Shown here piece by piece: positions 35,294-44,397 of a DNA stretch of 64,000 bases. The stretch comes from Polyangium fumosum (GTDB taxonomy: Bacteria; Myxococcota_A; Polyangia; Polyangiales; Polyangiaceae). The position numbers and the translations under genes are program-made. The notes below the pieces were generated by a model that was not told where the DNA came from, ran no database searches, and was given only the letters and a program-made list of their open reading frames with translations. Each line of letters opens with the position of its first letter. The stretch's first letter is position 1. The DNA lies in NCBI RefSeq assembly GCF_005144585.1, contig NZ_SSMQ01000054.1:1-64000 (forward strand), written 5' to 3'.

Positions 35294-36223
35294 GTGCACA
35301 CGCGTTACGACCAGGCCATCAAGCAGCTCCTCCGCGCGGCGCTCGCGCCCCTCGGGGCCTTTACGCCCGAGGTCGAGGTGAGCCCGGACCCTCAGCGCGT
35401 CGATGGCTGGTTCGTCCCCGACCCAGCACGCGCCTCTCCCGTGGGCGCGAGCCTCCTCGGCCGCATGAGCCGCTCGGCGTGCACCTTCGAGGTCTTCTCG
35501 GATACCCCCGACGACACCGAAATCGTCTCGTGTGTCCGCAAGCAGCTCAATTTGAGGCACGTGCTCCTGGGACGCGCGTCGCCCCCGCCCTTGCCTCATC
35601 TATGGGTCCTCTCCTCCGGTCGCCCCACGAAAGGCCTGCGCGCGCTCGCGGCGCGCAGCAAGCGGGCCTGGCCGCGTGGTGTTTATGCGTTCGCCCCCGG
35701 CCTCCATACCTCGGTCGTCGTCACGAGCGAGCTCCCCGAAGACCGCTCGACCTTGCTTCTCCGGCTCATGGGACGCGGACGAACCCTTCGGCGAGCCGTC
35801 GGGGAGCTCAAGACACTCGGGGCGGACGACTTCGAGCGATGCATCGCGCTGCCGATCCTGATACGCTACCGTATCGAAGCCGGCACGGCCCCTGTCACCC
35901 CCATGGACGAGGAGTTGCTGATGAACACGCAGGAAATCATGGACATGTGGGAGCGCCAGGCCAAGGAGGAAGGACGCCTGGAAGGACGCCAAGAAGGACG
36001 CCAAGAAGGACGCCAAGAAGGACGCCTGGAAGGACGCCAAGAAGGACGCCTGGAAGGCCACCTGGAAGGGCAACGTCGCACCATGCTCCAGCTCCTGCGC
36101 CTTCGCTTTGGCGAGTTGCCGCAGGCGGTCGTTGCTCGTATCGAAGCTGCGAATTCCGCCGCCCTCGATCAGTGGACGGTGCGGGTCCTCGCGGCGAAGA
36201 CGCCGGAGGAGGTCGTGGCGTAG
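35294..36223 (+). CDS. DUF4351/PD-(D/E)xK-like protein (Rpn-type)
   Basis: A protein of about 309 residues; the start is uncertain (GTG at 35294 with GGAAG ten bases upstream, or TTG at 35258). The N-terminal domain (TRYDQAIKQLLRAALAP) resembles the opening of Rpn/YhgA-like PD-(D/E)xK proteins. A helical linker made of EGR/QEG tetrapeptides comes from 12-bp DNA repeats (35969-36070). The C-terminus (MLQLLRLRFGELPQAVVARI) is a DUF4351 domain. Such proteins are often multicopy in myxobacteria and cyanobacteria; nuclease activity is not established here. Confidence 0.78.
   Translation: MHTRYDQAIKQLLRAALAPLGAFTPEVEVSPDPQRVDGWFVPDPARASPVGASLLGRMSRSACTFEVFSDTPDDTEIVSCVRKQLNLRHVLLGRASPPPLPHLWVLSSGRPTKGLRALAARSKRAWPRGVYAFAPGLHTSVVVTSELPEDRSTLLLRLMGRGRTLRRAVGELKTLGADDFERCIALPILIRYRIEAGTAPVTPMDEELLMNTQEIMDMWERQAKEEGRLEGRQEGRQEGRQEGRLEGRQEGRLEGHLEGQRRTMLQLLRLRFGELPQAVVARIEAANSAALDQWTVRVLAAKTPEEVVA
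35969..36070 (+). repeat. 12-bp coding repeats (GGACGCCAAGAA type)
   Basis: About eight units of GGACGCCAAGAA or GGACGCCTGGAA in frame encode alternating EGRQ and EGRL tetrapeptides, a charged helix between the N-terminal domain and DUF4351. Being a multiple of three, unit gain or loss keeps the frame. Confidence 0.9.
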
Positions 36224-36229
36224 CTCCGC

Positions 36230-36556
36230 TCAGGACTCGGACGGCGTCAGGTCGGCCACGCGGTGGATCGTCCAGCGCTCGGTGCCGTCCACGATCACCT
36301 CGGCGAGCTGCTTCTGGTACTCCGCGTGGTACGGCACGGCGGCCATATCGCGCCACGCCGCTTCGAGGTCCTCCACGTTATCGATCTGCACTTCGAGCTC
36401 GATCTGCGACTCGGGCCCACCAATGCTGCCGGAGAGCACACGGAGCGATCGCCAGCCGACGCGTTGTGCCACGTCGACATACCACTTCCGCAGCACCCTG
36501 AGACACTCGTCCCTGCGACCGAACCGGGCCGTGAACTGCCAACGCGCAACGTACAT
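36230..36556 (-). CDS. Small NIPSNAP/dimeric alpha-beta-barrel-like protein
   Basis: A 108-residue protein beginning MYVARWQFTARFGRRDECLRV, with a second beta-alpha-beta half around IELEVQIDNVEDLEAAWRDM. The layout suits a ferredoxin-like dimeric barrel of the NIPSNAP or EthD group. No catalytic residue is evident. AAGGGAG precedes the ATG at 36556. It converges with the DUF4351 gene, with six bases between stops. Confidence 0.68.
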   Translation of the reverse strand: MYVARWQFTARFGRRDECLRVLRKWYVDVAQRVGWRSLRVLSGSIGGPESQIELEVQIDNVEDLEAAWRDMAAVPYHAEYQKQLAEVIVDGTERWTIHRVADLTPSES

Positions 36557-36790
36557 GATCCGGGCTCCCTTCTCGCGCAAGCGTCCGCCCCCCCGCAGGC
36601 AAACCGCATGCGCGCGGCGCGCGGGAAGGCCTGGGCCGCGGGGCCCCTCCGGCCTCGCGCACCCCCGTGAGCCCGGCATCATAATCCCCGCGGCAGGCTC
36701 CGGGATCCAAAAACGTCCGGTCCCAAGGTGACACGCCGCGTTACCGCCGGCGTCGAAACGCGTCGACGCCTCCCATAACGTCACGAATCG

Positions 36791-38617
36791 TCACGGAATC
36801 ACGATCACGCCCGGCTCGCCCTCGCGGTAGAGCGCCGCGACCTGGTCCGCGCGTCGCGTGAGGACCGCGCGCTGGTTGATGTACCCCTTGTCGGTGATCT
36901 CGCCGGCGTCGATGCTCGGCGGCTCGATCAGAAACATCACACGCGTGATTCGTGTGCTGCTCCCGGGGTGCGCCTCGTTGTACGCCCGGAGCCCCGCCGT
37001 GAGGTGCGAGAGGACCTCCGGACGCTGCACGAGGGCTTCGAGCGCCTCGCCTTCGGCCCCCGGGCAGAGCGAACGACACCCGACGAGGCTCGGAAAGACG
37101 AGCAGGCCGATCTCGTCCCGATCGTGCCCCGCCACCACCGCGTCCTGGATCACGGGCGCCGCCGCGGCGAGGGCCGTGATCCGCACCTGCCCCACGTGCA
37201 CCCACGTCGCGCTCGTCAGCTTGAAATCCTCGGCCACCCGCCCATCGAACACGACCCCTTTCGCCGGATCGGCCGGATCCGCGAGCTTGCCGGCGTCGCC
37301 GATCTTGTAAAACCCGTCCTCGTCGAAGGCCGCGCGCGTCAGGTCGTCACGCCCGAAATACCCGGGCGTCACGTTCGGCCCGCGCACGCGCATCTCCAGC
37401 TTGCTCCCGTTCGGCACCATCTTGAGCTCGCAACCGGGCGCGGGCAGGCCGATCACGCCCGCGCGGTCGATCGGGAAAAACACCGTCGTCACCATCGGCG
37501 CCGTCTCCGTCGAGCCCCACGCGGACACCATCGTGACGCGCTCCCCGCGCGCCCTCTCGCTCACCTCTTCGAGCCGCTTCCACGTGCTCTGCGGCAGCGC
37601 GGCCGCCGCATAAAAGAGCAGGTCGAGCTCCCGGAAGAAATGGTCCCGCAGACCCGCGTCGTTCTCGAGGTGCGGCAGGATCGCGTCGAACCCGCGCGGC
37701 ACGTTGAAATACAGCGTCGGCCCGACCTCGCGCAGGTTGCGCACCGTCTTCTCGATGTGCTCGGGCATCGGGCGCCCCTCGTCGATGAAGAGCGTCCCGC
37801 CGTGGAACAGCACCATGTTGAAGTTGTGGTTGCCCCCGAACGTGTGGCTCCAGGGCAGCCAATCCACGACGACCGGCGGCCGCCTGCGGAGGAAGGGCCA
37901 GACCTCCACGATCGCCTGCTGGTTCGAGCAGAGCATGCGGTGCGTATTGATCACGCCCTTCGGCTCGCCCGTGGATCCCGAGGTGAACAGGATCTTCGCC
38001 ACCGTATCGGGCCCGACCGTCTCCATCGCGCGGCCCGCGCGCTCGCCCGGCAGCTCGCGGCACAGCTCCTCGAACCGCGTCGCCGACGAGCGGCCCTCGC
38101 TCACCACGACCTCCGCGCCTCCGAGGTCGAGCGCCCCGAACGCCCTGCCAAACCGCCCCTCGTCCCGCGCATACACGAGGCCCGGCTTCACGAGGCCGAG
38201 GATGTACCGGAGTTTCTCGAAATCACGCGAGAGCAGCGCATAGGCCGGCGACACCGGGCATACCGGCACCCCCACCACCATCGCCCCGAGCGCGAGCAGC
38301 GCGTGGTCGATGCCATTCTCGCTCAGGATCACGACCGGCCGTGCGGCCGAGAGATCCCGCCGCGCGAGCGCCTCGCCGATCGAAGCCACGACCGCCGCCG
38401 CCTCGGCGTACGTCACCCGACGCACGCCCCCGCTCACCTCCCGCTCCGCCAGAAACACCCGATCCGGCGCGTGATCCGCCCAGGCGTAGAGCAGCTCGCC
38501 GAGGTGCCGCGGATACGCCGGGAGCGGCCTCGGCGAGCGCAGGATCATCCCTCCGCCCGGGAGGTCTGTCACGACGACCTCCGGCGGCGCGAATTCGAGG
38601 CGGGCGGCCTTTTCCAT
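36791..38617 (-). CDS. Acyl-CoA synthetase, feruloyl-CoA synthase type
   Basis: A 608-residue ANL adenylating enzyme. The AMP-binding P-loop is ILFTSGSTGEPKGVINTHRM; SAWGSTETAP supplies the Glu; GFYKIGDAG and the hinge GVVFDGRVAEDFKLTSATWV follow. The last matches the feruloyl-CoA synthase form of the usual GRxxDxIK motif. It would activate a phenylpropanoid or related aryl acid to its CoA ester. The catalytic C-terminal Lys is likely in EITDKGYINQRAV. The start at 38617 has GAGGGAG upstream and lies 13 bp after the acyl-CoA dehydrogenase stop, so both share an operon. Confidence 0.88.
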   Translation of the reverse strand: MEKAARLEFAPPEVVVTDLPGGGMILRSPRPLPAYPRHLGELLYAWADHAPDRVFLAEREVSGGVRRVTYAEAAAVVASIGEALARRDLSAARPVVILSENGIDHALLALGAMVVGVPVCPVSPAYALLSRDFEKLRYILGLVKPGLVYARDEGRFGRAFGALDLGGAEVVVSEGRSSATRFEELCRELPGERAGRAMETVGPDTVAKILFTSGSTGEPKGVINTHRMLCSNQQAIVEVWPFLRRRPPVVVDWLPWSHTFGGNHNFNMVLFHGGTLFIDEGRPMPEHIEKTVRNLREVGPTLYFNVPRGFDAILPHLENDAGLRDHFFRELDLLFYAAAALPQSTWKRLEEVSERARGERVTMVSAWGSTETAPMVTTVFFPIDRAGVIGLPAPGCELKMVPNGSKLEMRVRGPNVTPGYFGRDDLTRAAFDEDGFYKIGDAGKLADPADPAKGVVFDGRVAEDFKLTSATWVHVGQVRITALAAAAPVIQDAVVAGHDRDEIGLLVFPSLVGCRSLCPGAEGEALEALVQRPEVLSHLTAGLRAYNEAHPGSSTRITRVMFLIEPPSIDAGEITDKGYINQRAVLTRRADQVAALYREGEPGVIVIP

Positions 38618-38630
38618 CCTAACTCCCTCG

Positions 38631-40325
38631 TCAGAACGCGATGTCGTTGGCGAGCGCGACGGCGAGCGTGCGATCCTCCTCGTCCCGCACGAGGTCCACG
38701 CCCCGCGTGAGGAATCGCAGCGCCGCGGCCCGCGGCCGGCCGTCCTTCTCGTGCACGAGCGCGTACGACGCGTGCCCCACGAGCAGCGCGAGCTCGTAGG
38801 CGCGGCCGAGCGTCAACGCGAACCGCCGCGCGCCCGCCTCCACCCCGAGCGGATCCTTCTGAAACGTCGAAGCGAGCCACCGCGCCGCGTGCATCGCCGC
38901 GGCCACCGCCGCCTCGCCCGCCTTCCGGAGCGCGTCGTCCGGCGCCGCCGCCACGAGCGATCGCATATCCGCGAGCAAATCCTCGAGCGGCCCCTCCTTT
39001 TGCAAAGCGCGCAGCGTGTCGAGCGAGAGCACGTTCGTCGTCCCCTCCCAGATCGGCAGCACCTGCGCATCCCGATACAGCCGCGGGATCCCCGTATCCT
39101 CCACGTACCCGGCGCCGCCGAAGCATTCGAGCACCTCGCTCAGCACCGTGACCGCCTGCTTGCCCGTCGTCAGCTTCGCGAGCGGCGTCACGAGCCGCAA
39201 CAGGCGCGCCTCCGACTCTGTGATCACCCCCGCCTCCTCGCGCCCGAGCAGCTCGACCGCGCGGAACGCGAGGTGGAACGCCCCCTCCGCCTCCGCCGCG
39301 AGGTCCGCGAGCGTATCGACGTGCAACGGTTTGTCCGAAAGCGGCGCGCCGAACTGCACCCGGCGACGCGCGTAATCCCGGGCGAGCGCGATCCCGCGCC
39401 GCATCCCCGCCGCCGCGCAGACCGCATTCCACGTCCGCGTCACGTTCAGCATCGGCGAGATGTTCCGGATCCCGTCCCCGAGCCCCTTCACCGGCACCGC
39501 CAACGCCCCCGCGAGCGTCAGCTCCGCCGTCGGCACCTTCCGCGTCCCGAATTTGTCCTTCAGCCGATTGACCTCGATCCCGTTCATCCGCCCGTCCGGC
39601 CCGAACACCTCCACGTAAAACAGCGCGAGCCCGCGGCCCCCGGGCGGGTTGCCCTCCGGGCGGCCCAGCGTCAGCGCCATCTGCGACGTCGTCGCCGACG
39701 TGAACCATTTCGTCCCGTAGAGCCGGTAGTTCCCCTCCGCGTCCTTGCGCGCCTCCGTCTCCGAGAGCCCCACGTCGCTCCCGCCGGTCCGCTCCGTCAT
39801 CCATTGCCCGCTCGTCCAGGCCTTCGCCGGATCCCGGCTCGTCAGGCGCGCGAAGGCCCTCGCCGCAAAATCGTTCTCGTCGCGCACGTCGCGGTGCGAG
39901 AGCAGCGTCTTCGCCGCGCCGTCCGTCATCGCGAGCGGACAGGTATACACGTCGGTCGAGGCATCAAAAAGGTAGACCAGGGCAAACTGGTGCACACGCG
40001 ACACCGCGCCGCCCCGCTTTTCGTAGGCCGTCGCGACGACGCCTTGTTCACTCGCGATCCGCGCCGCCCGCTTCCAGAGCGGCGTCACCTCGATCTGATC
40101 GATGCGGTGCCCCCACGCGTCCCACTGCGTCAGCTTCGGCTCGTTCAGGCGGTCTTCGAGCTGGAGCCGGTAGAGCTCGCCGCCGGCGAGCTCGCCCATC
40201 TCGCGGAGCCCGGGCTCGGCTTCGCGGAGGACGTCCGGCGGAAGCACACGCCGGAGGAGCGAACGCAGGACGCGGTCGTCGTCGTACTGGTTACCGATCG
40301 AGGGGGGAGCTTGGTAGAACGCCAT
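38631..40325 (-). CDS. Acyl-CoA dehydrogenase, AidB-like
   Basis: A 564-residue FAD enzyme. The N-terminal segment (FYQAPPSIGNQYDDDRVL) and extra length match the AidB branch of acyl-CoA dehydrogenases. The FAD/substrate signatures are WMTERTGGSDVG and YGTKWFTSA; ARRRVQFGAPLSDKPLH and LECFGGAGYVEDTGIPRLYRD follow. AidB itself protects DNA, but paralogues oxidise branched or aromatic acyl-CoAs; pairing with a feruloyl-CoA synthase-like gene favours a catabolic role. The ATG at 40325 is the family start; the open frame upstream is Arg-rich and not conserved. Confidence 0.9.
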   Translation of the reverse strand: MAFYQAPPSIGNQYDDDRVLRSLLRRVLPPDVLREAEPGLREMGELAGGELYRLQLEDRLNEPKLTQWDAWGHRIDQIEVTPLWKRAARIASEQGVVATAYEKRGGAVSRVHQFALVYLFDASTDVYTCPLAMTDGAAKTLLSHRDVRDENDFAARAFARLTSRDPAKAWTSGQWMTERTGGSDVGLSETEARKDAEGNYRLYGTKWFTSATTSQMALTLGRPEGNPPGGRGLALFYVEVFGPDGRMNGIEVNRLKDKFGTRKVPTAELTLAGALAVPVKGLGDGIRNISPMLNVTRTWNAVCAAAGMRRGIALARDYARRRVQFGAPLSDKPLHVDTLADLAAEAEGAFHLAFRAVELLGREEAGVITESEARLLRLVTPLAKLTTGKQAVTVLSEVLECFGGAGYVEDTGIPRLYRDAQVLPIWEGTTNVLSLDTLRALQKEGPLEDLLADMRSLVAAAPDDALRKAGEAAVAAAMHAARWLASTFQKDPLGVEAGARRFALTLGRAYELALLVGHASYALVHEKDGRPRAAALRFLTRGVDLVRDEEDRTLAVALANDIAF

Positions 40326-40390
40326 CGCGCGGGGGAGTATACGCAAAATCGGCTTCCAGCGTGGCGCAGAATCGACTACGGACGCGTTCC

Positions 40391-41539
40391 ATGCACGTCG
40401 GCCGGTTTTCCCTCGCACTCGTTCTCTCGATCGCCTCCCTCGCCGCGGGTTGCGGCGCTTCCACGCCTCCGCCCGCCTCCGACGCCACGAAGGCACCCGC
40501 GAAATCCGCGGCGCCCGCGCCCGCGCCCGAGGGCGAAGCGGCGGCCGAGGCGCCTTCCTCCGAGGAGGGCGAAGAGGAGGCCAAGCCCCCGGAGCCGAGC
40601 TTCGCGGAGCTGCGCAAGGCCGTGATGGCCTGCTCTGTCGGGGAGAACGGCTCGCTCGACGACTGCGAAGCCTACCAGCAATGGAGCGACGCGGAGCAAG
40701 CGTTCGAGAATGGCAAGGCGACCCCGGAGCTCCTGAAGATGCTCGGGAGCCAGGATCCCAAGGAGCGACGCGTCGCGGCCGAGAAGCTCGACCGGACGCT
40801 GACCGAAGAGACCGCCGACGCCGCGCAGGTCGACGCCGTGCTCAACCTGGCCGAGAAGGAGCGCGACGAGAACCTCGTCGAGCTGTTCGGGCGGCTCGTC
40901 GGCGGCCTCCCCCTCGTCAAGGTGGGCAAAATCGACAGGGCGATCGCGATCGCCAAGGCGCACCCGGCATCGGATTACACGGACGGGTTCCTGCGCATCG
41001 TGGGCTTTGGCTCCACGAATCGTGACCCCAAGGTCGTGGCTTACGCGAGCGAGGCCAGCAAAGACGCGTCCTCCACGCGGCGCGCCTACGCGCTGAATGC
41101 GCTCAGCGACCTCGCCCCGTATTTCCCCGACGAAGCCTGCAAGGTCATCAACGCCCTTCGCGCCGACAAGGACGATTTCGTCAAGAGCCGCGCGTCAGAG
41201 CGGATCGCCTCGATCGGCAAGTGCGCGTCCTTCACGGACAAGCTCCTCGACGACCTCGCCACCGTCGACGTGAAGAAAAACGTCAGCTTCGAGATGGGAA
41301 TGGCGCTGCAAAAGGTCTGCAAGCGGAGCGACCTCACGCCCGCCCAGCGCAAGAAGGGGAGCAAGGCCGCCCGCCGCCTCACGGACGCCACCACCGTCCA
41401 CGCGAACACGCGCTCGTACGCGATGGAGGCCGCCATCGGCTGTGATCCCAAGGATGGCCCGGCCTACGTCGCCAAGTTCAAGAACGACAAGGACAAGACC
41501 ATCGCCGGTCAAGCGACCGCGCTCACCACCCCCAAATGA
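40391..41539 (+). CDS. HEAT-like lipoprotein
   Basis: A 382-residue lipoprotein. The ATG at 40391 gives a signal ending IASLAAGC. An acidic Ala/Glu/Pro linker (about residues 22-65) precedes a helical domain with HEAT-like repeats (KMLGSQDPKERRVAAEKLDR and ALNALSDLAPYFPDEACKVI). Probably an envelope scaffold. It is divergent from the acyl-CoA dehydrogenase, with 65 bp between starts. Confidence 0.72.
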   Translation: MHVGRFSLALVLSIASLAAGCGASTPPPASDATKAPAKSAAPAPAPEGEAAAEAPSSEEGEEEAKPPEPSFAELRKAVMACSVGENGSLDDCEAYQQWSDAEQAFENGKATPELLKMLGSQDPKERRVAAEKLDRTLTEETADAAQVDAVLNLAEKERDENLVELFGRLVGGLPLVKVGKIDRAIAIAKAHPASDYTDGFLRIVGFGSTNRDPKVVAYASEASKDASSTRRAYALNALSDLAPYFPDEACKVINALRADKDDFVKSRASERIASIGKCASFTDKLLDDLATVDVKKNVSFEMGMALQKVCKRSDLTPAQRKKGSKAARRLTDATTVHANTRSYAMEAAIGCDPKDGPAYVAKFKNDKDKTIAGQATALTTPK

Positions 41540-41549
41540 GCAATCGCTT

Positions 41550-42020
41550 TTAACGCCGGGGCGCCCACGCGGCGCCCTCGTACGTGAGCACGGAGAGCGG
41601 GTACGAGGGGGCGCCCGCCGCGACCGCATTCAGGATCTCGCGCGCCTCCTCCCCGCGCAGGGACAACCCCGCGAGCTCCTCCAGCTTCACCCACCGGGCG
41701 CCGAGCGAGTGCTCGTCCGGCTCGCTCTTCGGCGTCGAATCGCCGTCGGGCCTCGCCAGGAAAAACACGCGGCAGCGCGCCGTCCCGCTCGGGTGTGGCG
41801 AGTGCTCGACGCGCAGGACGCCCTGAATCGCCGCGCGCACGCCGGCCTCTTCGAGCGTCTCGCGGACGGCGGCGTCGACGATCCGCTCCCCCGGCTCGAC
41901 GCGCCCGCCGGGCAGGTACCACGTCTGCCCGTGCCCGCGCTCGTGCACGAGCAAGTACTCGTCACCGCGCCGCACGACGACCATCGCGAAGAACCAAGTA
42001 GGGATCGGCCTGCGGGACAC
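41550..42020 (-). CDS. Nudix hydrolase
   Basis: A protein of about 156 residues with a complete Nudix box, GGRVEPGERIVDAAVRETLE followed by EAGV, giving the metal-binding REx2EE core. The N-terminal strand is WFFAMVVVRRGDEYLLVHER. It hydrolyses a nucleoside diphosphate linked to some other group; the substrate cannot be inferred. The start is uncertain: GTG at 42020 is the nearest that includes the whole fold, without a clear ribosome site. It converges on the HEAT-like lipoprotein. Confidence 0.85.
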   Translation of the reverse strand: MSRRPIPTWFFAMVVVRRGDEYLLVHERGHGQTWYLPGGRVEPGERIVDAAVRETLEEAGVRAAIQGVLRVEHSPHPSGTARCRVFFLARPDGDSTPKSEPDEHSLGARWVKLEELAGLSLRGEEAREILNAVAAGAPSYPLSVLTYEGAAWAPRR

Positions 42021-42064
42021 CCGTGCAGGATACTCGGCGCTCGTCAGGAGGGGAAGGCTTCGAT

Positions 42065-42086
42065 GGGCCGGCCAAACGGCCGGCCC
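42065..42086 (-). terminator. GGGCCGGCC inverted repeat upstream of the Nudix gene
   Basis: GGGCCGGCC at 42065-42073 pairs perfectly with GGCCGGCCC at 42078-42086 across a four-base AAAC loop. It may end transcription from the DUF6978-DUF1828 pair, which reads toward it on the minus strand. Confidence 0.4.
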
Positions 42087-42266
42087 GAAAGACCGGATGA
42101 AGCGGGAGAGAGGCGGGGCAGCTAACAGGCTGCGAACGTTATTGCCTATCGCCCGGCGTCGGGGGCGTGACGGGGGTGTCCACGAGCACGTTGCGGTCTC
42201 GCCGATCGAGAACACGCATCGAGGTAGACGGAACGAGATACGTCCAGACCTCGTTCGTCAACAAAA

Positions 42267-43040
42267 TTACGCGGCCAATGCCTGCACCACCGCGTCTGGG
42301 CGCGACCACATCACGATTTGATCCGAGACAGTCTCGAGCAGCTTGAAGTCTTCCCGGGCCCACACGTCGACGGTATCGTCGAACAGCGATACAAACTGCA
42401 TTGGGTTGCCAGGCGCCTTGTGGTACGCAAGTTCCGACCATAGCGTATAGGCGTGATCAACCAAACCCGAGGTGGCAGCACGGCTTCCCGTGCTGAGAAC
42501 CTGGACCAAAGACAGATGCTTCGGGGCATGCACTTCGAAGTCGACGCTGTAATCGCGACCGGAACGCCCGCGCATCTTTCTGCCCCGCTCGAAGGGCAGT
42601 TCGTTGGCACGAAGAAGATCCTCTACATCGTCGGTCACCGACTGCGTTGTTCTCGTGCGCATCGTAAACCAGATGTCGCCTACCCGGCTTGCCGCCTGCC
42701 CCAGCCCCAAGACAGCTCCTGCCAACTTTGCTGGTTCCACGTCTCTCAACACCAGCATGCCATTGAACAGCTCGATTCCATGCGTTTGGCAAACGTCCTG
42801 GATCATCTGCTGCTGCTTGGGCGACCTACGACCCGCGCTGGTCTGCGTCCGTAGCCACCGAAGGCTCTCCCCGAGGTCCGTCACGAGCATCGCGTTCCCC
42901 TGCGGGCGCACGAAGATGTCGATGACATCCCCATCGGGGTAGAGGAGCGGCGTACGCATCCGGATATACGGAGCGTGGGGAGTGCAAACGAAGAGCGCTC
43001 CTATTTGTTCCACGACCAGCCTGCACGGTTCGATGTTCAT
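42267..43040 (-). CDS. DUF1828 domain protein
   Basis: A 257-residue protein. The DUF1828 part lies at about residues 30-115, with YPDGDVIDIFVRPQGNAMLV then TDLGESLRWL. The C-terminal half (HLSLVQVLSTGSRAATSGLV and WAREDFKLLETVSDQIV) resembles DUF1829. These domains are common in phage- and plasmid-borne proteins of unknown role. G+C is visibly lower than in neighbours, suggesting acquisition. Its ATG overlaps the stop of the DUF6978 gene by four bases, so the two act together. Confidence 0.8.
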   Translation of the reverse strand: MNIEPCRLVVEQIGALFVCTPHAPYIRMRTPLLYPDGDVIDIFVRPQGNAMLVTDLGESLRWLRTQTSAGRRSPKQQQMIQDVCQTHGIELFNGMLVLRDVEPAKLAGAVLGLGQAASRVGDIWFTMRTRTTQSVTDDVEDLLRANELPFERGRKMRGRSGRDYSVDFEVHAPKHLSLVQVLSTGSRAATSGLVDHAYTLWSELAYHKAPGNPMQFVSLFDDTVDVWAREDFKLLETVSDQIVMWSRPDAVVQALAA

Positions 43041-43495
43041 GAGAACGGGTCCATTTCACTTGCAGAGGGCGGCTGGTGCAGCATGCCCCGGTGGGTGATC
43101 TTGGCCTCGGCACAGAACTGAGACCAGACCTGAACAGGCTGGGTCAGCGGAGCGGTGATGTCATCCGGAACGTACGCTTCTTTATCTCGATATCTTTCTT
43201 TCCACCGATGTTTGTGTTTCTCGCCGACGAGCACGCCAGAAGGGTTACGGTGATCCTTGCCCATGTCGAGAGCGTAGATTCGCCCGGCTGCACGGTGGAT
43301 GAGCGTGTAGGACAGGGAGCCGGAAAGCGGGTTGTAGCTACCTTTCAAGGTAAGCGGGTGCCCAGCGTTGGACAGCACCTCCACGCGGAACTCGACAGCG
43401 GGAGAGTGATCCTCGTCCTCACGCCAAGAGATGTCGCCCTCGATGCGCTTGCTGGCGTCGGCGATCATGGCCTCGAACTCGGACTGAGTGAGCAT
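43037..43495 (-). CDS. DUF6978-like protein
   Basis: A 152-residue protein. The stretch ALDMGKDHRNPSGVLVGEKH then KHRWKERYRDKEAYVP resembles the conserved core of DUF6978 (HxNPxG, HxH, YxDKxAY). It is the first gene of a coupled pair with the DUF1828 protein. The gene order and size (about 150 plus 250 residues, overlapping) are like a toxin-antitoxin or small defence module, but no biochemical role is known to me. Confidence 0.65.
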   Translation of the reverse strand: MLTQSEFEAMIADASKRIEGDISWREDEDHSPAVEFRVEVLSNAGHPLTLKGSYNPLSGSLSYTLIHRAAGRIYALDMGKDHRNPSGVLVGEKHKHRWKERYRDKEAYVPDDITAPLTQPVQVWSQFCAEAKITHRGMLHQPPSASEMDPFS

Positions 43496-43542
43496 GCCTT
43501 CTCCTCAAGCGGCCTCATTAACACAAGAAGTTGGAGTTCCTG

Positions 43543-43875
43543 TCAAGTCCGGAACGGTTGAAGCCCCACCGTCGGCTTCCCACAGACGGCGGTTGCGGCG
43601 GCCTGCGCCATGTCCCACGGGCTCCCAGTCGTAGGGGGATCCAGCCATTCGGTCTGATGAAGGAGTGCCAATCGGATCGTGCACGCGCCCGAGCGCTCGG
43701 GCCAGGACGGGACATCCCATGAGGCGCTAAAGAACACCTCGCCAAGCTCGCCAAGCGGATGCGTCAAGTCGATATGGGGAGTGCAGGCGGCGGTACACGA
43801 ATACGAGCGCCCTTCGCCCAGCTCGTGCCATACGAGACTGAGCGCGCGGCGACGGTTCTTACGGACAGCAAACGA
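43543..43875 (-). pseudogene. Open frame with protein-like sequence but no early start
   Basis: Between the TAA at 43876 and a stop at 43543, the minus strand reads well as protein: VWHELGEGRSYSCTAACTPH, then GEVFFSASWDVPSWPERS and WDMAQAAATAVCGKPTVG. The first usable start is a TTG at 43767, which would drop a third of it. It may be a 5'-truncated remnant, consistent with an acquired, partly decayed patch. The 380-bp gap before the next gene holds nothing else I recognise. Confidence 0.35.
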
Positions 43876-44397
43876 TTATTGCGTACCGGCCCGGACGATC
43901 GGCGGGGTGGTCGGGGCGGGCGTCTCCGTCTCCGCCTTCTTCTTGTTGGCCTTGCGCGTCTTGAGGCCCTTCACGCCGGTCGCCGAGCGGTACGCCCGGG
44001 TCTTCTCGTATTTCGCGAGCAGCTCGACGACGCCCGTGGTGCGCGCGCGCCCCTCGATCAGGTTCGCGATGGCGTGGACGCGGCGTTGCCTGTCGTTGTC
44101 GTAAAACGCGCGGCTCTCCTCCAGCAGCTCCACGAGCTTGCGGGCGGCGGGCAGGATTGCGTCGATATCGTCGATGTGTGCATTGTCGAGCATGATCGCT
44201 TCGACCTCCTCCTGCGTGACGCCGGCCTTGGGGCCGACACCGGCCTGATTGGCAAGGATTTCCCCGACGACGCTGGGATACCCGGGGCGCTCGACGAGCA
44301 GCCCGAGCATGCCGCGAGGCGGGAGATCCACGAGGTACGGGCCGAGCGCCGAGCAATCGAAGACGAGCGAGCCAACGGGGATGGGCGTGACAGGCAT
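43876..44397 (-). CDS. Hypothetical helical protein with Lys-rich then Pro/Thr tail
   Basis: A 173-residue protein, helical after the first 30 residues, with no signal peptide or known domain. A basic stretch (VKGLKTRKANKKKAE) is followed by a Pro/Thr-rich tail (TETPAPTTPPIVRAG). The basic segment might bind nucleic acid. The ATG at 44397 lies 183 bp from a 22-bp tandem array upstream. In size class, composition, tail and neighbouring repeats it resembles the proteins at 3576 and 17411. Confidence 0.68.
   Translation of the reverse strand: MPVTPIPVGSLVFDCSALGPYLVDLPPRGMLGLLVERPGYPSVVGEILANQAGVGPKAGVTQEEVEAIMLDNAHIDDIDAILPAARKLVELLEESRAFYDNDRQRRVHAIANLIEGRARTTGVVELLAKYEKTRAYRSATGVKGLKTRKANKKKAETETPAPTTPPIVRAGTQ

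Noticed and set aside
42139-42441. Minus-strand frame ending VILLTNEVWTYLVPSTSM...
   Set aside because: Its last part reads like protein, but the first half is antisense-like within the DUF1828 gene and no start is supported; noted only as a possible remnant.
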